Source of the DNA: Acidobacteriaceae bacterium
Lineage (GTDB): Bacteria > Acidobacteriota > Terriglobia > Bryobacterales > Bryobacteraceae
Reading direction: 5' to 3'
Length of the DNA: 48,840 bases
Assembly: GCA_903970405.1 (NCBI GenBank)
Contig: CAJCIT010000236.1
Coordinates: 1 to 48,840, forward strand
Below the pieces are notes generated by a model, which had not been told where the DNA came from, ran no database searches, and saw only the letters and a list, made by a program, of their open reading frames with translations. Every line of letters starts with the position of its first letter. The stretch's first letter is position 1. Below, piece after piece: positions 17,517 through 26,368 of the stretch. A program made the translations under genes and the position numbers.

Positions 17517-19160
17517 TCACTCAATCGAGCCAGATTCCACGTCGCCAAACCCGCCGCCGCCGGGTGTTTCCAGGCTGATGATGTCCTCTGGCCGAACCTG
17601 GATCCTGCTCTTACCGGGCAGTCGCGAGGTGTTACCGCGCCGCACGAGAATCGCCCTGCCCGCCTTACCCGGCTTTCCTCCGGACAGCCCATACGGCCCG
17701 CGGCGATGGCGGTCGGCCAGAACAGTCGCGTCTGCGTCTGTTAAGAATTTGAATGAGCGGACGATCCCGTTCCCTCCCCGCCGATTTCCGGCGCCGCCGG
17801 AGTTCTGTCTGATTCGATAGTGATCGATTTGGACTGGATACAGCCGCTCAAAGGCCTCGACCGGCGTGTTCCAACTGTTGGTCATATGCGAGTGGGTGGC
17901 GGAAATGCCTGGAAATCGAAGCGAAGCGCCTTGGCCCCCGGCGATGGTCTCGTAATAAGCGAATGGCGCGCCACGTGCCGCATCCCAACCGCCAAAACTG
18001 AAATTGGTCATGGTGCCCGCGCTGGCTGCCGGAATACGGCTCGGAAGAGCGCCGGCCAAGGCTCCCAGCACGGCGTCTGTAATGCGCTGCGATGTCTCAA
18101 CGTTGCCGGCCGCCATAGCCGCGGGAGCCTTTGCGTTGACAATCGTGCCTTCCGGGGCAATCAGCTTGAGTGGCCGGAATAGGCCTTCCGTGAATGGCAC
18201 GTCATCCGGAATGAGGCAGCGGAAGACGTAGGCGACGGCTGCGGTGGCCACAGCGAGGTTTGCGTTGACCGGTCCCGCTGACTGTGGGGCTGAGCCGGTG
18301 AAATCGATGGTGGCGCTGGTTCCACTGATCGAGATGGAGACGTATATGCGGAGTGGAGCGCCGGTTGTTCCGTCGTTGTCGATCCAGTCTTCAAATGTGT
18401 AGCAGCCGTCGGGAATATTTCCGATCGCCGACCGCATGCGGCGTTCGCTGTAGTCCAACAGAGAGGCTGACAGAGTCTTTGTCCGGGCGCGGCCCCAGGT
18501 TGAGTACACCTGGCTCAACCGTTGAACCGCGCGCTCAAGCGACATGAGTTGGGCCAGGATATCGCCGCGACGCTCCTCCGGGGTCCGGACGTTCAGAAGG
18601 ATGAGATCAAGGAGTTGAGTGTCCAATTCCCCCCCGGCGACAAGCCGAACGGGAGGTATGCGCAAACCCTCCTGGTAGATTTCCCGCGCGAGGCCCATGG
18701 AGCCGGGCGTCATGCCGCCGACGTCGGCGTGATGAGCGCGGTTGGCAACATAGAACTCAGGCCGCGTGTTCGCGCCGAAGAACACGCCGCGGACCGCGGT
18801 AATGTCCGGCAAGTGAGTGCCGCCGCGGAAGGGATCGTTGACGATCACCACATCCCCCTTTCGAACTTGCAGTGCCTGAAGCACGGAGGACACGGCCATT
18901 GGCATTGCGCCGAGATGAACGGGCATGTGATCGCCCATGGCAATGGTTTGACCGGCGGCATCGTAGACGGCGCAGGAGTAGTCGCGGCGCTCTTTGATGT
19001 TTGACGAGAAGGATGTCTTTCGCAGAACAGTTCCCATTTCGTCAGCCACGGAGAGAAGCGCATGACGGAACACTTCCAGATCGATGGATGTCAGCGACGA
19101 AGGCCTCTGTGCAGAGGCGCCAGCGCGTTTCGTGGTTGGCACTCTGTCAGCGTACGCCAT
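17517..19160 (-). CDS. hyuB: Hydantoinase B / 5-oxoprolinase beta-type subunit
   Basis: 547 residues, full length for the HyuB family, which with HyuA performs ATP-dependent opening of hydantoins, 5-oxoproline or related lactams. Diagnostic segments are DLEVFRHALLSVADEMGTVL at the N-terminus, NIKERRDYSCAVYD, AMGDHMPVHLGAMP, VIVNDPFRGGTHLPDIT, and the glycine-rich C-terminus GAGNRRGGNGIVR through LETPGGGGFGDV. The first residues before DLEVF are low-complexity, so the true start may lie slightly inside. No hyuA partner is adjacent: upstream is a divergent unknown gene and downstream are the two SMR genes. Either HyuA is encoded elsewhere or this subunit has an independent carboxylase-like partner. 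Confidence 0.9.
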   Translation of the reverse strand: MAYADRVPTTKRAGASAQRPSSLTSIDLEVFRHALLSVADEMGTVLRKTSFSSNIKERRDYSCAVYDAAGQTIAMGDHMPVHLGAMPMAVSSVLQALQVRKGDVVIVNDPFRGGTHLPDITAVRGVFFGANTRPEFYVANRAHHADVGGMTPGSMGLAREIYQEGLRIPPVRLVAGGELDTQLLDLILLNVRTPEERRGDILAQLMSLERAVQRLSQVYSTWGRARTKTLSASLLDYSERRMRSAIGNIPDGCYTFEDWIDNDGTTGAPLRIYVSISISGTSATIDFTGSAPQSAGPVNANLAVATAAVAYVFRCLIPDDVPFTEGLFRPLKLIAPEGTIVNAKAPAAMAAGNVETSQRITDAVLGALAGALPSRIPAASAGTMTNFSFGGWDAARGAPFAYYETIAGGQGASLRFPGISATHSHMTNSWNTPVEAFERLYPVQIDHYRIRQNSGGAGNRRGGNGIVRSFKFLTDADATVLADRHRRGPYGLSGGKPGKAGRAILVRRGNTSRLPGKSRIQVRPEDIISLETPGGGGFGDVESGSIE

Positions 19161-19189
19161 GCCGCCCGCGGACGAAGTACGCTTGCTTT

Positions 19190-19603
19190 GTGTGGCGGTG
19201 GTGGAGAAAATCGCAGCCTACCCTTGAGCCCAATGACCTGCGGGGCGCGCCGGCGCAACGCCGGTTGAAGACCTATTCCGCGGTGACCGGTATCGTGTAT
19301 CAGTATTTCTACCGTGGTTATCGCGCCACCGGATTGCGATTAGAGGATGCGGAGTACGTCTTTCAGGCGACGGCCGATCGAAAGCACTTTCATCTGATTT
19401 CCGTGATTGTGACGCGCGAGGCTTTGAGGGAATGGTCGGCTTGGCGAGGCCGGGGAATCATCGAGTCTGAGAAGTATGCTGTCGCGAAGTTGAGCCTTTT
19501 CGCGGCATTCGACGATGAACGCACATCCATCTCTGAAGGGAACGCGATCCGCCCGGATGCTCGGGAGATCGATATGCACTTGGAGACGCTGGGGCGGCTT
19601 TGA
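19190..19603 (+). CDS. Conserved-looking hypothetical protein
   Basis: The frame is open from 19001, but the plausible protein starts after the divergent hyuB start; I suggest GTG at 19190, giving 137 residues. The most protein-like stretch is TYSAVTGIVYQYFYRGYRAT, then EYVFQATADRKHFHLISVIV, with an amphipathic C-terminus rich in Asp and Arg. No signal peptide or membrane segment is seen, and I do not recognise a family. It runs in the same direction as the next unknown gene, 30 bases away, so the two are likely cotranscribed. The start is the weakest part of this call: no good Shine-Dalgarno is visible. Confidence 0.55.
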   Translation: MWRWWRKSQPTLEPNDLRGAPAQRRLKTYSAVTGIVYQYFYRGYRATGLRLEDAEYVFQATADRKHFHLISVIVTREALREWSAWRGRGIIESEKYAVAKLSLFAAFDDERTSISEGNAIRPDAREIDMHLETLGRL

Positions 19604-19633
19604 ACGACGGCGGCCGGGTCTACACTGAAAGCA

Positions 19634-20416
19634 ATGACGGCGCCATGGCTGCCTCCTTTGATCGAAGAAATTGGGGGACGAAGATTTGTGTTCCATCCCC
19701 CGCTTGCCAATGTTGCGCCGAACGACTGGCGACTGGGCGGAGTTTCGGTGTCGTCTATCTGGGTAGTCAATACCGTTAGCGGGATGGAAGCCTCAGTGCC
19801 GCGTCAATTCGTGGGATCGGTAACCGAGATGGATGGGCCCCGACTGGTGGTGGGGCTTGTTAAGGAGCTTGAACTTCGGGACGGGACGGCATGGCCGCGA
19901 GTCCGGCGGGTCATTGAGATGCCGCGAAGTGTGGAATCGGCGGCGGCAAACGGCGATCCTGGGGTGCGGTGGGTGAGCAGCGGACGAGCGACAGTGGTCG
20001 GGATTCGGCTCGAGCGAAGGTGGAATTCATCCGTCGGGCGATTCATGCTCCTATCCGGAGCAGGCGCGGCCCTTGTCTCGATTCTTACGGCCGGTGTCCT
20101 TCGAGACTGGCTTTCGCCGCCAAGGAACGTGTCCCACCGGGTGCTGCGCCCGGATTTGGGACTGAGCAGCGGCGACGACTATCGCGCCGTGACCAAGAAG
20201 TTGGGGCTCCCGGCCGGCGATCGCATTGCCAGCGTCTCGCCAAATGAGCGGTTAAGGGCATTGCAATACCCTCATCTGAAGGTCACTGTGCTGCTTAGTT
20301 CCAAGGCCGACCAGCCGGAACGATACGTAGGCGAGGTGGACGCCGACTGGCGAGTTGTGCAGTGGGTTGGAAGCGAAAGATCCAAAACCATGTTGAGCCG
20401 CGTTCCTCATTTCTGA
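19634..20416 (+). CDS. Hypothetical protein with one membrane segment
   Basis: 260 residues. The N-terminal half is Trp/Pro-rich and soluble-looking. A single membrane helix lies around residues 135-156 (FMLLSGAGAALVSILTAGVL). The C-terminal 100 residues contain DDYRAVTKKLGLPAGDRIAS and end in a beta-rich stretch with VGEVDADWRVVQWV. The C-terminal part could be extracytoplasmic or cytoplasmic; the charge balance does not settle it. No family recognised. It follows the preceding unknown gene by 30 bases and precedes cstA by about 55 bases, on the same strand. Confidence 0.65.
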   Translation: MTAPWLPPLIEEIGGRRFVFHPPLANVAPNDWRLGGVSVSSIWVVNTVSGMEASVPRQFVGSVTEMDGPRLVVGLVKELELRDGTAWPRVRRVIEMPRSVESAAANGDPGVRWVSSGRATVVGIRLERRWNSSVGRFMLLSGAGAALVSILTAGVLRDWLSPPRNVSHRVLRPDLGLSSGDDYRAVTKKLGLPAGDRIASVSPNERLRALQYPHLKVTVLLSSKADQPERYVGEVDADWRVVQWVGSERSKTMLSRVPHF

Positions 20417-20471
20417 GCGAAGCCCGGCGGAACGGCGAGTCCAGGTTTGGTCGCTCGTATACTCATAAAAC

Positions 20472-22538
20472 ATGAGAAGCCGGCTCCCAATCGCGATCGG
20501 GGTTTTAGTCTCCATCGTGGCGGCGTATTGCCTAGCTGCCATTGCCCTGACGAAGGGCGAAAACGTCAACAGTATCTGGATACTGGGGGCGGCTGCCAGT
20601 TTCTTTTTCCTGGGCTACCGGTTCTATTCCAAATTCATCGCGATCAAGGTGCTGGGGCTCGACGACCGGCGGGCAACGCCGGCTGAACGATTACGCGATG
20701 GACACGATTACGAACCGACGAACAAGTGGATCGTGTTTGGCCATCACTTCGCGGCGATCGCCGGTCCCGGTCCTCTGGTCGGTCCGACTCTGGCAGCGCA
20801 GTTTGGCTATCTGCCCGGGCTGCTCTGGATCTTATTCGGTTGTGTACTGGCCGGCGCGGTGCAGGATTTTGTGATCTTGTTCTGCTCCATGCGCAGAGAT
20901 GGCCGTACGTTAGGGCAGATGGCGAAGGAAGAAATTGGCCCGCTGGGGGGATTCGTTGCTCTGATCACTTTGCTGCTGATCATGGTGATTCTGCTGGCGG
21001 TTGTGGGCCTGGTGGTGGTAAACGCATTGAAAAGCAGTCCATGGGGCGCCTTTACCATCGCCATGACGCTGCCGATAGCCCTTTCGATGGGTCTGTACTT
21101 GCGCTTTGTAAGGCCCGGAAAGGTGCTGGAAACATCGCTGGCCGGTTTCGTTCTTCTTCTTTTGAGCATTTTCGGAGGACAGTGGGTTTCGCAGAACTCG
21201 CACTGGGCGCCGGTGTTCACGCTAGGCGGCACGACCATTGCCGTGATTATCATTCTTTACGGTTTCTCCGCCAGCGTGCTTCCGGTTTGGCTGGTTCTTG
21301 CTCCGCGCGATTACTTGAGCACGTTTGTAAAACTGGGCGTCGTTTTTCTGCTTGCGATCGGTATCTTCGCCGTGAGGCCAGAGTTATCGCTGCCCGCGTT
21401 TACAAGGTTCACCGACGGGACCGGCCCCATATTCGCCGGAAAGATTTTCCCATTCTGTTTCATAACGATCGCGTGCGGCGCAATCTCCGGGTTTCATTCG
21501 CTAATATCGTCGGGCACAACGCCCCGCATGATTTCCAAAGAGAGCGACGCGCGTCCGATCGGGTATGGATCGATGCTGCTGGAGGGGTTTGTGGCTTTGA
21601 TGGCCCTGATTGCGGCGGCGTCATTGGCGCCGGGGGTCTACTTTGCCGTGAACGCACCCGCAGGCATTGTGGGGTCCACAGCCAGCGCGGCTGCGGCCAC
21701 GATCACCGGATGGGGCTTCCCCGTGACGGCGGACGAGATGACTAGTTTGGCCAAGACCGTCGGTGAAAGCACTCTGTTCGGACGTACGGGCGGGGCGCCC
21801 TCACTGGCTTTGGGGATGGCCCACATTTTTGCCAGCACTGGTGGCGGGAATGCCGTCCTGAGCTTCTGGTATCACTTCGCCATCATGTTTGAAGCGCTCT
21901 TCATTCTGACGATATTGGATGCGGGGACGCGGGTTGGCCGGTTTATGCTACAAGACTTCCTGGGACACTTTTATCGGCCGTTGGGGCGTTCGAGATCGAT
22001 GCTTTCAGTAATAGTCACAAGCGCAGCGGTGGTTGCTTCGTGGGGTTACTTCCTGTACCAGGGAGTGCTGGACCCCTACGGCGGGATTAATTCGCTGTGG
22101 TCTCTCTTCGGAATCGCCAACCAGTTGCTGGCTTCGATTGCCTTGTGTGTGGCGACGACGATCCTACTAAAAATGCACAGGTTACGCTACGCCGCGATTA
22201 CCGCCGTGCCTCTGATATGGCTGCTGATCGTGAACTTTACGGCGGGGTTAGAAAAAGTTTTTGCGGATTCGCCCCGATTGGGATTTCTCGCGTCGGCAAG
22301 AGCCATTGAAACCACGATCCTTGCGGGGGGTCTAACCGCAGCAAAAACAGCGGAGCTTCAGTCCCGGATGTTCAATGACCGGCTGGATGCCGCCATCTGC
22401 GCGGTTTTTCTAGTGTTAGTTGCGCTGATCGTCGCGGACTCGCTCCGGGTGTGGATTGAAATACTACGGGGCGGCCGCCCGACGGACAGTTCGGAGAGTC
22501 CTTTCGTGGTTTCGCAGTTGGAGCCAACCGAGCGATGA
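20472..22538 (+). CDS. cstA: Carbon starvation protein CstA family transporter
   Basis: 688 residues and about 16 hydrophobic segments, the size of CstA/BtsT-type pyruvate and peptide transporters of the inner membrane. Diagnostic phrases are NKWIVFGHHFAAIAGPGPLV, FGCVLAGAVQDFVILF, CGAISGFHSLISSGTTPRMI and GGGNAVLSFWYHFAIMFEAL. In Enterobacteria these proteins import pyruvate and are induced in carbon starvation. The start follows an MRSRLPIAIGV signal-anchor. The stop overlaps the next gene in an ATGA, a coupling seen with the small YbdD/YjiX partners elsewhere. No Crp-like site or sensor system is apparent next to it. Confidence 0.95.
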   Translation: MRSRLPIAIGVLVSIVAAYCLAAIALTKGENVNSIWILGAAASFFFLGYRFYSKFIAIKVLGLDDRRATPAERLRDGHDYEPTNKWIVFGHHFAAIAGPGPLVGPTLAAQFGYLPGLLWILFGCVLAGAVQDFVILFCSMRRDGRTLGQMAKEEIGPLGGFVALITLLLIMVILLAVVGLVVVNALKSSPWGAFTIAMTLPIALSMGLYLRFVRPGKVLETSLAGFVLLLLSIFGGQWVSQNSHWAPVFTLGGTTIAVIIILYGFSASVLPVWLVLAPRDYLSTFVKLGVVFLLAIGIFAVRPELSLPAFTRFTDGTGPIFAGKIFPFCFITIACGAISGFHSLISSGTTPRMISKESDARPIGYGSMLLEGFVALMALIAAASLAPGVYFAVNAPAGIVGSTASAAAATITGWGFPVTADEMTSLAKTVGESTLFGRTGGAPSLALGMAHIFASTGGGNAVLSFWYHFAIMFEALFILTILDAGTRVGRFMLQDFLGHFYRPLGRSRSMLSVIVTSAAVVASWGYFLYQGVLDPYGGINSLWSLFGIANQLLASIALCVATTILLKMHRLRYAAITAVPLIWLLIVNFTAGLEKVFADSPRLGFLASARAIETTILAGGLTAAKTAELQSRMFNDRLDAAICAVFLVLVALIVADSLRVWIEILRGGRPTDSSESPFVVSQLEPTER

Positions 22539-22711
22539 AGTTTCTACGCAGCCTCAGAGCTTACGTTATTGAGCTGATTCGAGAACTCTCTGACGAGAGC
22601 GCTTATGCTCGACATCTGGCGCAAACCAGGGCCCCTCACTCTAAGAAGGAATGGCAGACTTTCCAAAATTGCCGTCTTGAGCGGAAATTCCGCGGCGGCC
22701 GGTGCTGCTAG
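22535..22711 (+). CDS. ybdD: YbdD/YjiX family small protein, CstA partner
   Basis: A 58-codon gene whose ATG overlaps the cstA stop (ATGA at 22535-22538). It starts MKFLRSLRAYVIELIREL, continues with SAYARHLAQTRAPHSKKEW and ends in RKFRGGRCC. This matches the family pattern: an amphipathic N-terminal helix, a Y-x-x-H segment, and the invariant C-terminal G-x-R-C-C. E. coli YbdD and YjiX follow cstA and btsT in the same way and are needed for pyruvate uptake. It is slightly shorter than its enterobacterial relatives. The combination of position, coupling and C-terminal CC makes the assignment firm, although frame callers that require 60 codons miss it. Confidence 0.9.
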   Translation: MKFLRSLRAYVIELIRELSDESAYARHLAQTRAPHSKKEWQTFQNCRLERKFRGGRCC

Positions 22712-22984
22712 GGCAGTTGCTCCCTGGCATTTACTCCTCCTGCGCGCCGGTTTGATGCATAAAGCTAGGCTGGCTAGTAACTCGCGAGCGCGCTTTATCA
22801 AGACGATCACAACTTTGATAAAAAACATATCTGGCTTTGAATCAGCCACTTAAGAGCCATTTTGCGGACCGGCCGGATGTAAGACCCTGGTAACTTCATG
22901 TGCGAAGGGGGCCCCTGACGAGTTCAAAACGGGGCAGGTGCAAGAGGTTCATGACACTTTCGGCGCGCGCTGAGGCCGTCGATT

Positions 22985-24322
22985 ATGAGTAACTCGCGCC
23001 GGGCAGGAAGCCGCGCAAAGGATCGGATCGACCAGCGCAAAATCTTAGAGGGTGTCACTTATGACCCACTACCTTCCCAACTGGCGTTCCACCGTTCGGA
23101 ATCGGCATTCAAGGGGTTCTCCGGTCCAGTTGGCAGCGGAAAGAGTGCCGCACTGTGTCATGAGGCAATTCGTCAGGCGACGGCCAACCCTGGCTGTACG
23201 GGCCTGCTGGCGGCGCCGACTTATGGAATGTTGCACGATACCACGCAAGCCATGTTGCTCGCGATGATGGATCAAGAGGATGTCAGGTACCGGCACCACC
23301 GATCTGATCAACATCTTTATCTGGAGAAGTTTAGATCCAAGATCCTCATGCGATCTCTGGATCGGCCGGACCGCCTGCGTGGAACAAACCTCGCCTGGTT
23401 CGGACTAGACGAGCTCTCCTATGTGAAGGAAGAGTCATGGTTGCGCATGACGGCGCGGCTCAGAGACCCGCACGCGAAGAAACTCTGCGGATTTGCAGTG
23501 TGGACGCCGAAGGGACACGACTGGGTTCACGGACGCTTTATTGCCGAGCCGGCGAATGAACACTTTTGTGTTCGAGCGGCGCCCTTTGAGAATCGCTTTG
23601 TTCTAGCTGGCGCGCCCGATTACTACGAGCGGCTAAAGTCTATTTACGACAGGCGGTTCTATGAACAAGAAGTGCTAGGCGAGTATCTCAATGTGCGAGA
23701 AGGCCGCGTCTATCACGAGTTCAGCCGGTCGGAACACCTAAACACCGCGAAGTACGATCCAGCGCGAGTGCTGCTGTGGTCTTTGGATTTCAACGTGAAT
23801 CCGATGAGTTCGGTGGTAGTGCAGAAGGACGGTAATTCTCTCCAGGTAATCGACGAAATCAGTCTGAGCCTGGCGACAACCGACCAGGCCGGAGAGGAAT
23901 TTGCTTCCCGATACGGACGCCATCATGGCGGGATCGAGATCTTTGGCGACGCGAGCGGTAACTATAGGAAAACAACCAGTTGCTCAGACTACGACTTGCT
24001 CAACCAGACCTTGTTGAAGGGCGGCGTGAAGCACTTTCAGAAACGAGTACCGAGCAGCAACCCGCCGGTATCGAGGAGAGTGGCCAAGGTCAACGCGCTT
24101 CTCAGGAACGCCGAAGGCGAAATCAGGCTCCACATCGATCAGCGCTGCAAGGAGCTAATCAAAGACATGGAAGAAGTGACGTACAAGGACGGGACGGCAA
24201 TGATTGACAAGGACACAGATTCAAAGCGGACCCACATGGCGGACGCACTTGGTTACGTCATCTGGTCCCTTTATGGCGAGCAGTCTCCCTTTGGGGAAGT
24301 GCGGACGCCGCTATACCTTTAG
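22985..24322 (+). CDS. terL: Phage-type terminase large subunit
   Basis: 445 residues: DNA-packaging ATPase and nuclease. Walker A GPVGSGKS is at residues 47-54, Walker B LAWFGLDE at 136-143, and the coupling motif near VWTPKGHDW. The RNase H-like nuclease domain shows Asp268 in LLWSLDFNVNP, Asp322 in IFGDASGNY and Asp420 in HMADALGYVIW, so all three metal-binding acids are in place and the enzyme looks active. GAGG stands eight bases before the start. No small-terminase gene precedes it: the 273 bases upstream hold only short, unconvincing frames and an AT-rich patch near 22800-22850 that may contain the cluster promoter. Confidence 0.93.
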   Translation: MSNSRRAGSRAKDRIDQRKILEGVTYDPLPSQLAFHRSESAFKGFSGPVGSGKSAALCHEAIRQATANPGCTGLLAAPTYGMLHDTTQAMLLAMMDQEDVRYRHHRSDQHLYLEKFRSKILMRSLDRPDRLRGTNLAWFGLDELSYVKEESWLRMTARLRDPHAKKLCGFAVWTPKGHDWVHGRFIAEPANEHFCVRAAPFENRFVLAGAPDYYERLKSIYDRRFYEQEVLGEYLNVREGRVYHEFSRSEHLNTAKYDPARVLLWSLDFNVNPMSSVVVQKDGNSLQVIDEISLSLATTDQAGEEFASRYGRHHGGIEIFGDASGNYRKTTSCSDYDLLNQTLLKGGVKHFQKRVPSSNPPVSRRVAKVNALLRNAEGEIRLHIDQRCKELIKDMEEVTYKDGTAMIDKDTDSKRTHMADALGYVIWSLYGEQSPFGEVRTPLYL

Positions 24323-24336
24323 CGTGGTGGTGACAA

Positions 24337-25746
24337 ATGACTTATATTGACCGCGAACATCGAGAGTTTCTGATGGGCAAGCGCTTATGGCAGCGCTATA
24401 GCGACCTCTATGAAGGCGGGGAGCAACTCAAGGAGCATGCAGAGCACTTCCTGGTGCGACGTCAGAAGGAGCCCCAAGACGTGTACTTCGAAAGGCTTGG
24501 CCGGCTCTTTTATGAGAACTACGTCGGTTCGATCATCGACTGGTACGGGGCGACCGTGTTCCGGCGGGAACCGACAATTACTTTTGAGACGCCGGTGGAT
24601 CGCGTGCGGCAATTCTACTCGGGCTTCGCGGATAACTGTGACGACAAGTCCACAAGACTGTGTGACTTCGTGAAACAGGTATTTACGGAAACACTGGTCT
24701 ACGGAAAAGCGCATGTCTTAGTGGACTTTCCGGCTTCGCCGGCCAAGGTCTCAACCATGGCCGAGGAGGAGGCGCTGGGCCTCTCTACGCCTCATCTGGT
24801 GTCATATCCGCCCTCGGCCGTGACGAACTGGAGCAAGGACGCCAAGGGAGAGTACGACTGGATCGTAATCAGAGAGACGAACGTAAAGCAACCTGACGTC
24901 AGCAATCCGGAGCTGATTACGGAGACAGTGTGGAGGTACTTTGACCGGCGCGACTATCGCATTTACCGGAGAGTTCAGTCGGGCGCCGAGTACGGGCCGA
25001 TCGAGGTGGTTCGACAGGGTAGGCACTGTTTGGCGCAGCAGGCGAAAGTACCGGTTGTGACAATGACCGTCACGCCCGGCCTGTGGCTGATGAACAAATC
25101 GGCCCTGCTCCAAGTGGAGCATTTGAACAAGGTCAATGCGCTTGGCTGGGCCATCACGATGGGCCTCTTCGCGATGCCGGTGATTTACTCAGACCGCGAA
25201 TGGAATCAGATGGTGGGCGAATCCTACTACATTCAATTAGGGCCGCAGGACCGCTTCGGCTGGACGGAGCCGGACGGCAAGGTTTTCGAAATAGCGGCCA
25301 GCAATCTGGCAAGCCTGAAGGATGAAATCTATCGGATCTGTTACTTGACTCAGGCGGCTGGCGACCTAGCCGGCGTAAGAGCGGCGTCGGCACTCAGTAA
25401 AATGCGGGATTTCGCTCTTACGCAAGAAGTACTGCGCAGTTACGGTGACATTGTGAAGGGTTGTATGCGGGATATTTTGACAAAAGTCGCGCAGGCCCGT
25501 CAAGACAATATAAGCATTTCCGTCACCGGTCTAGATGAGTTCGACATTGGTGATTTTGGGGCGGAGCTCTCCGACGCACAGCAGTTGCTGACGCTTGGAA
25601 TCGAGTCTCCGACATTCAAGAAGAATCTACTCCAGAAGTTAGCGCTGAAGAGCCTGGCGGAAGTCCGGCAGGACATTAAGGACCAAATCAGCTTGGAGAT
25701 CCAACAACAGTTTGCGGAGAACGGAGGAAATGATGTCAGCAGATGA
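24337..25746 (+). CDS. Phage portal protein
   Basis: 469 residues; forms the dodecameric ring through which DNA enters the capsid. The N-terminal half includes YFERLGRLFYENYVGSIIDW followed by GATVFRREP, a pattern of DUF4055-like portals. The middle has the long stem-like helices and PVVTMTVTPGLWLMNKSALL, and the C-terminal third is helical (RAASALSKMRDFALTQEVLR). Position between terminase (15-base gap) and scaffold supports the role as much as the sequence. Its stop overlaps the next start by 14 bases. No head-maturation protease is fused or adjacent, in keeping with a P22-like head that matures without cleavage. Confidence 0.85.
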   Translation: MTYIDREHREFLMGKRLWQRYSDLYEGGEQLKEHAEHFLVRRQKEPQDVYFERLGRLFYENYVGSIIDWYGATVFRREPTITFETPVDRVRQFYSGFADNCDDKSTRLCDFVKQVFTETLVYGKAHVLVDFPASPAKVSTMAEEEALGLSTPHLVSYPPSAVTNWSKDAKGEYDWIVIRETNVKQPDVSNPELITETVWRYFDRRDYRIYRRVQSGAEYGPIEVVRQGRHCLAQQAKVPVVTMTVTPGLWLMNKSALLQVEHLNKVNALGWAITMGLFAMPVIYSDREWNQMVGESYYIQLGPQDRFGWTEPDGKVFEIAASNLASLKDEIYRICYLTQAAGDLAGVRAASALSKMRDFALTQEVLRSYGDIVKGCMRDILTKVAQARQDNISISVTGLDEFDIGDFGAELSDAQQLLTLGIESPTFKKNLLQKLALKSLAEVRQDIKDQISLEIQQQFAENGGNDVSR

Positions 25747-26317
25747 TACGCCTCAAGGCGGCAAGGCCACCGAGAGCGAGACACGTCAGATCATTCAACA
25801 GGCGATCGAGGACTATGTGCGCACGCAGAATAAGCAAAGCGAGCCGGCGTATAAGACCGAACTGCTTGAGGAGAGAAAACGGCGTGAACAACTCGAGACG
25901 AGGCTGAACTCCCTTGTGGAGGAGAACAAGCAGGCCCGCGCCGCGGCGGAAGAGGCGGACCGGCACACACAGATTCGCCAGTCGTTACAGAAGCTGGGCG
26001 TACATAAAGTGGAGCTGGCCTTTCGTGCGGTTAAGGACGATGTTGTCCGCGGCGAAGACGGGCGACTGACGACAAAGGGCGCCGATTCGCGGGGCCTGGA
26101 GGACTTCCTGGCCGGCTTCGTTCAGGAAAACCCGGAGCTATTGCCGCCGCGCATTTCCGGCGGCGCCGGTACCCCGAGCCGTAACCAGGAGAGCCAGTCC
26201 TTAGGGAGTGGCGGTATTGAAATCGACCGCATCAAAGCAGGAATGAAACCGGAAGATCTCGAACGGGTTCGGCAAGAAATTGCGCGCCTTGCCGCGAGAA
26301 CACTGAAGGGCCTGTAG
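25733..26317 (+). CDS. Capsid scaffolding-like protein
   Basis: 194 residues from the ATG at 25733, which has GGAGG five bases upstream and overlaps the portal gene. Strongly charged and helical: residues 35-85 (YKTELLEERKRREQLETRLN onwards) form a probable coiled coil, followed by a Gly/Ser linker and a short basic C-terminal helix (EDLERVRQEIARLAARTLKG). Coiled coil plus basic C-terminal helix directly upstream of a P22-type coat gene is the usual layout of an internal scaffold, in which the C-terminal helix binds coat protein. There is no sequence hallmark beyond composition and position, so the role is inferred. Confidence 0.7.
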   Translation: MSADDTPQGGKATESETRQIIQQAIEDYVRTQNKQSEPAYKTELLEERKRREQLETRLNSLVEENKQARAAAEEADRHTQIRQSLQKLGVHKVELAFRAVKDDVVRGEDGRLTTKGADSRGLEDFLAGFVQENPELLPPRISGGAGTPSRNQESQSLGSGGIEIDRIKAGMKPEDLERVRQEIARLAARTLKGL

Positions 26318-26368
26318 AGCGAGGGACAAGAAGCGTTCCGCGCTTCTTGATGGTTTGTAAGGAGACTT

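Noticed and set aside
22544-22849. 101-codon minus-strand frame opposite ybdD
   Set aside because: It is antisense to the recognisable ybdD gene and has no family features.
22605-22853. 82-codon frame on the plus strand after cstA, as a candidate small terminase
   Set aside because: It largely overlaps the convincing ybdD frame, and its remaining part shows no helix-turn-helix or ribosome site.
22712-22984. Left attachment site or integrase remnant beside the virion cluster
   Set aside because: No tRNA gene, no tyrosine or serine recombinase sequence, and no direct repeat shared with the region after 39482 was found by eye.
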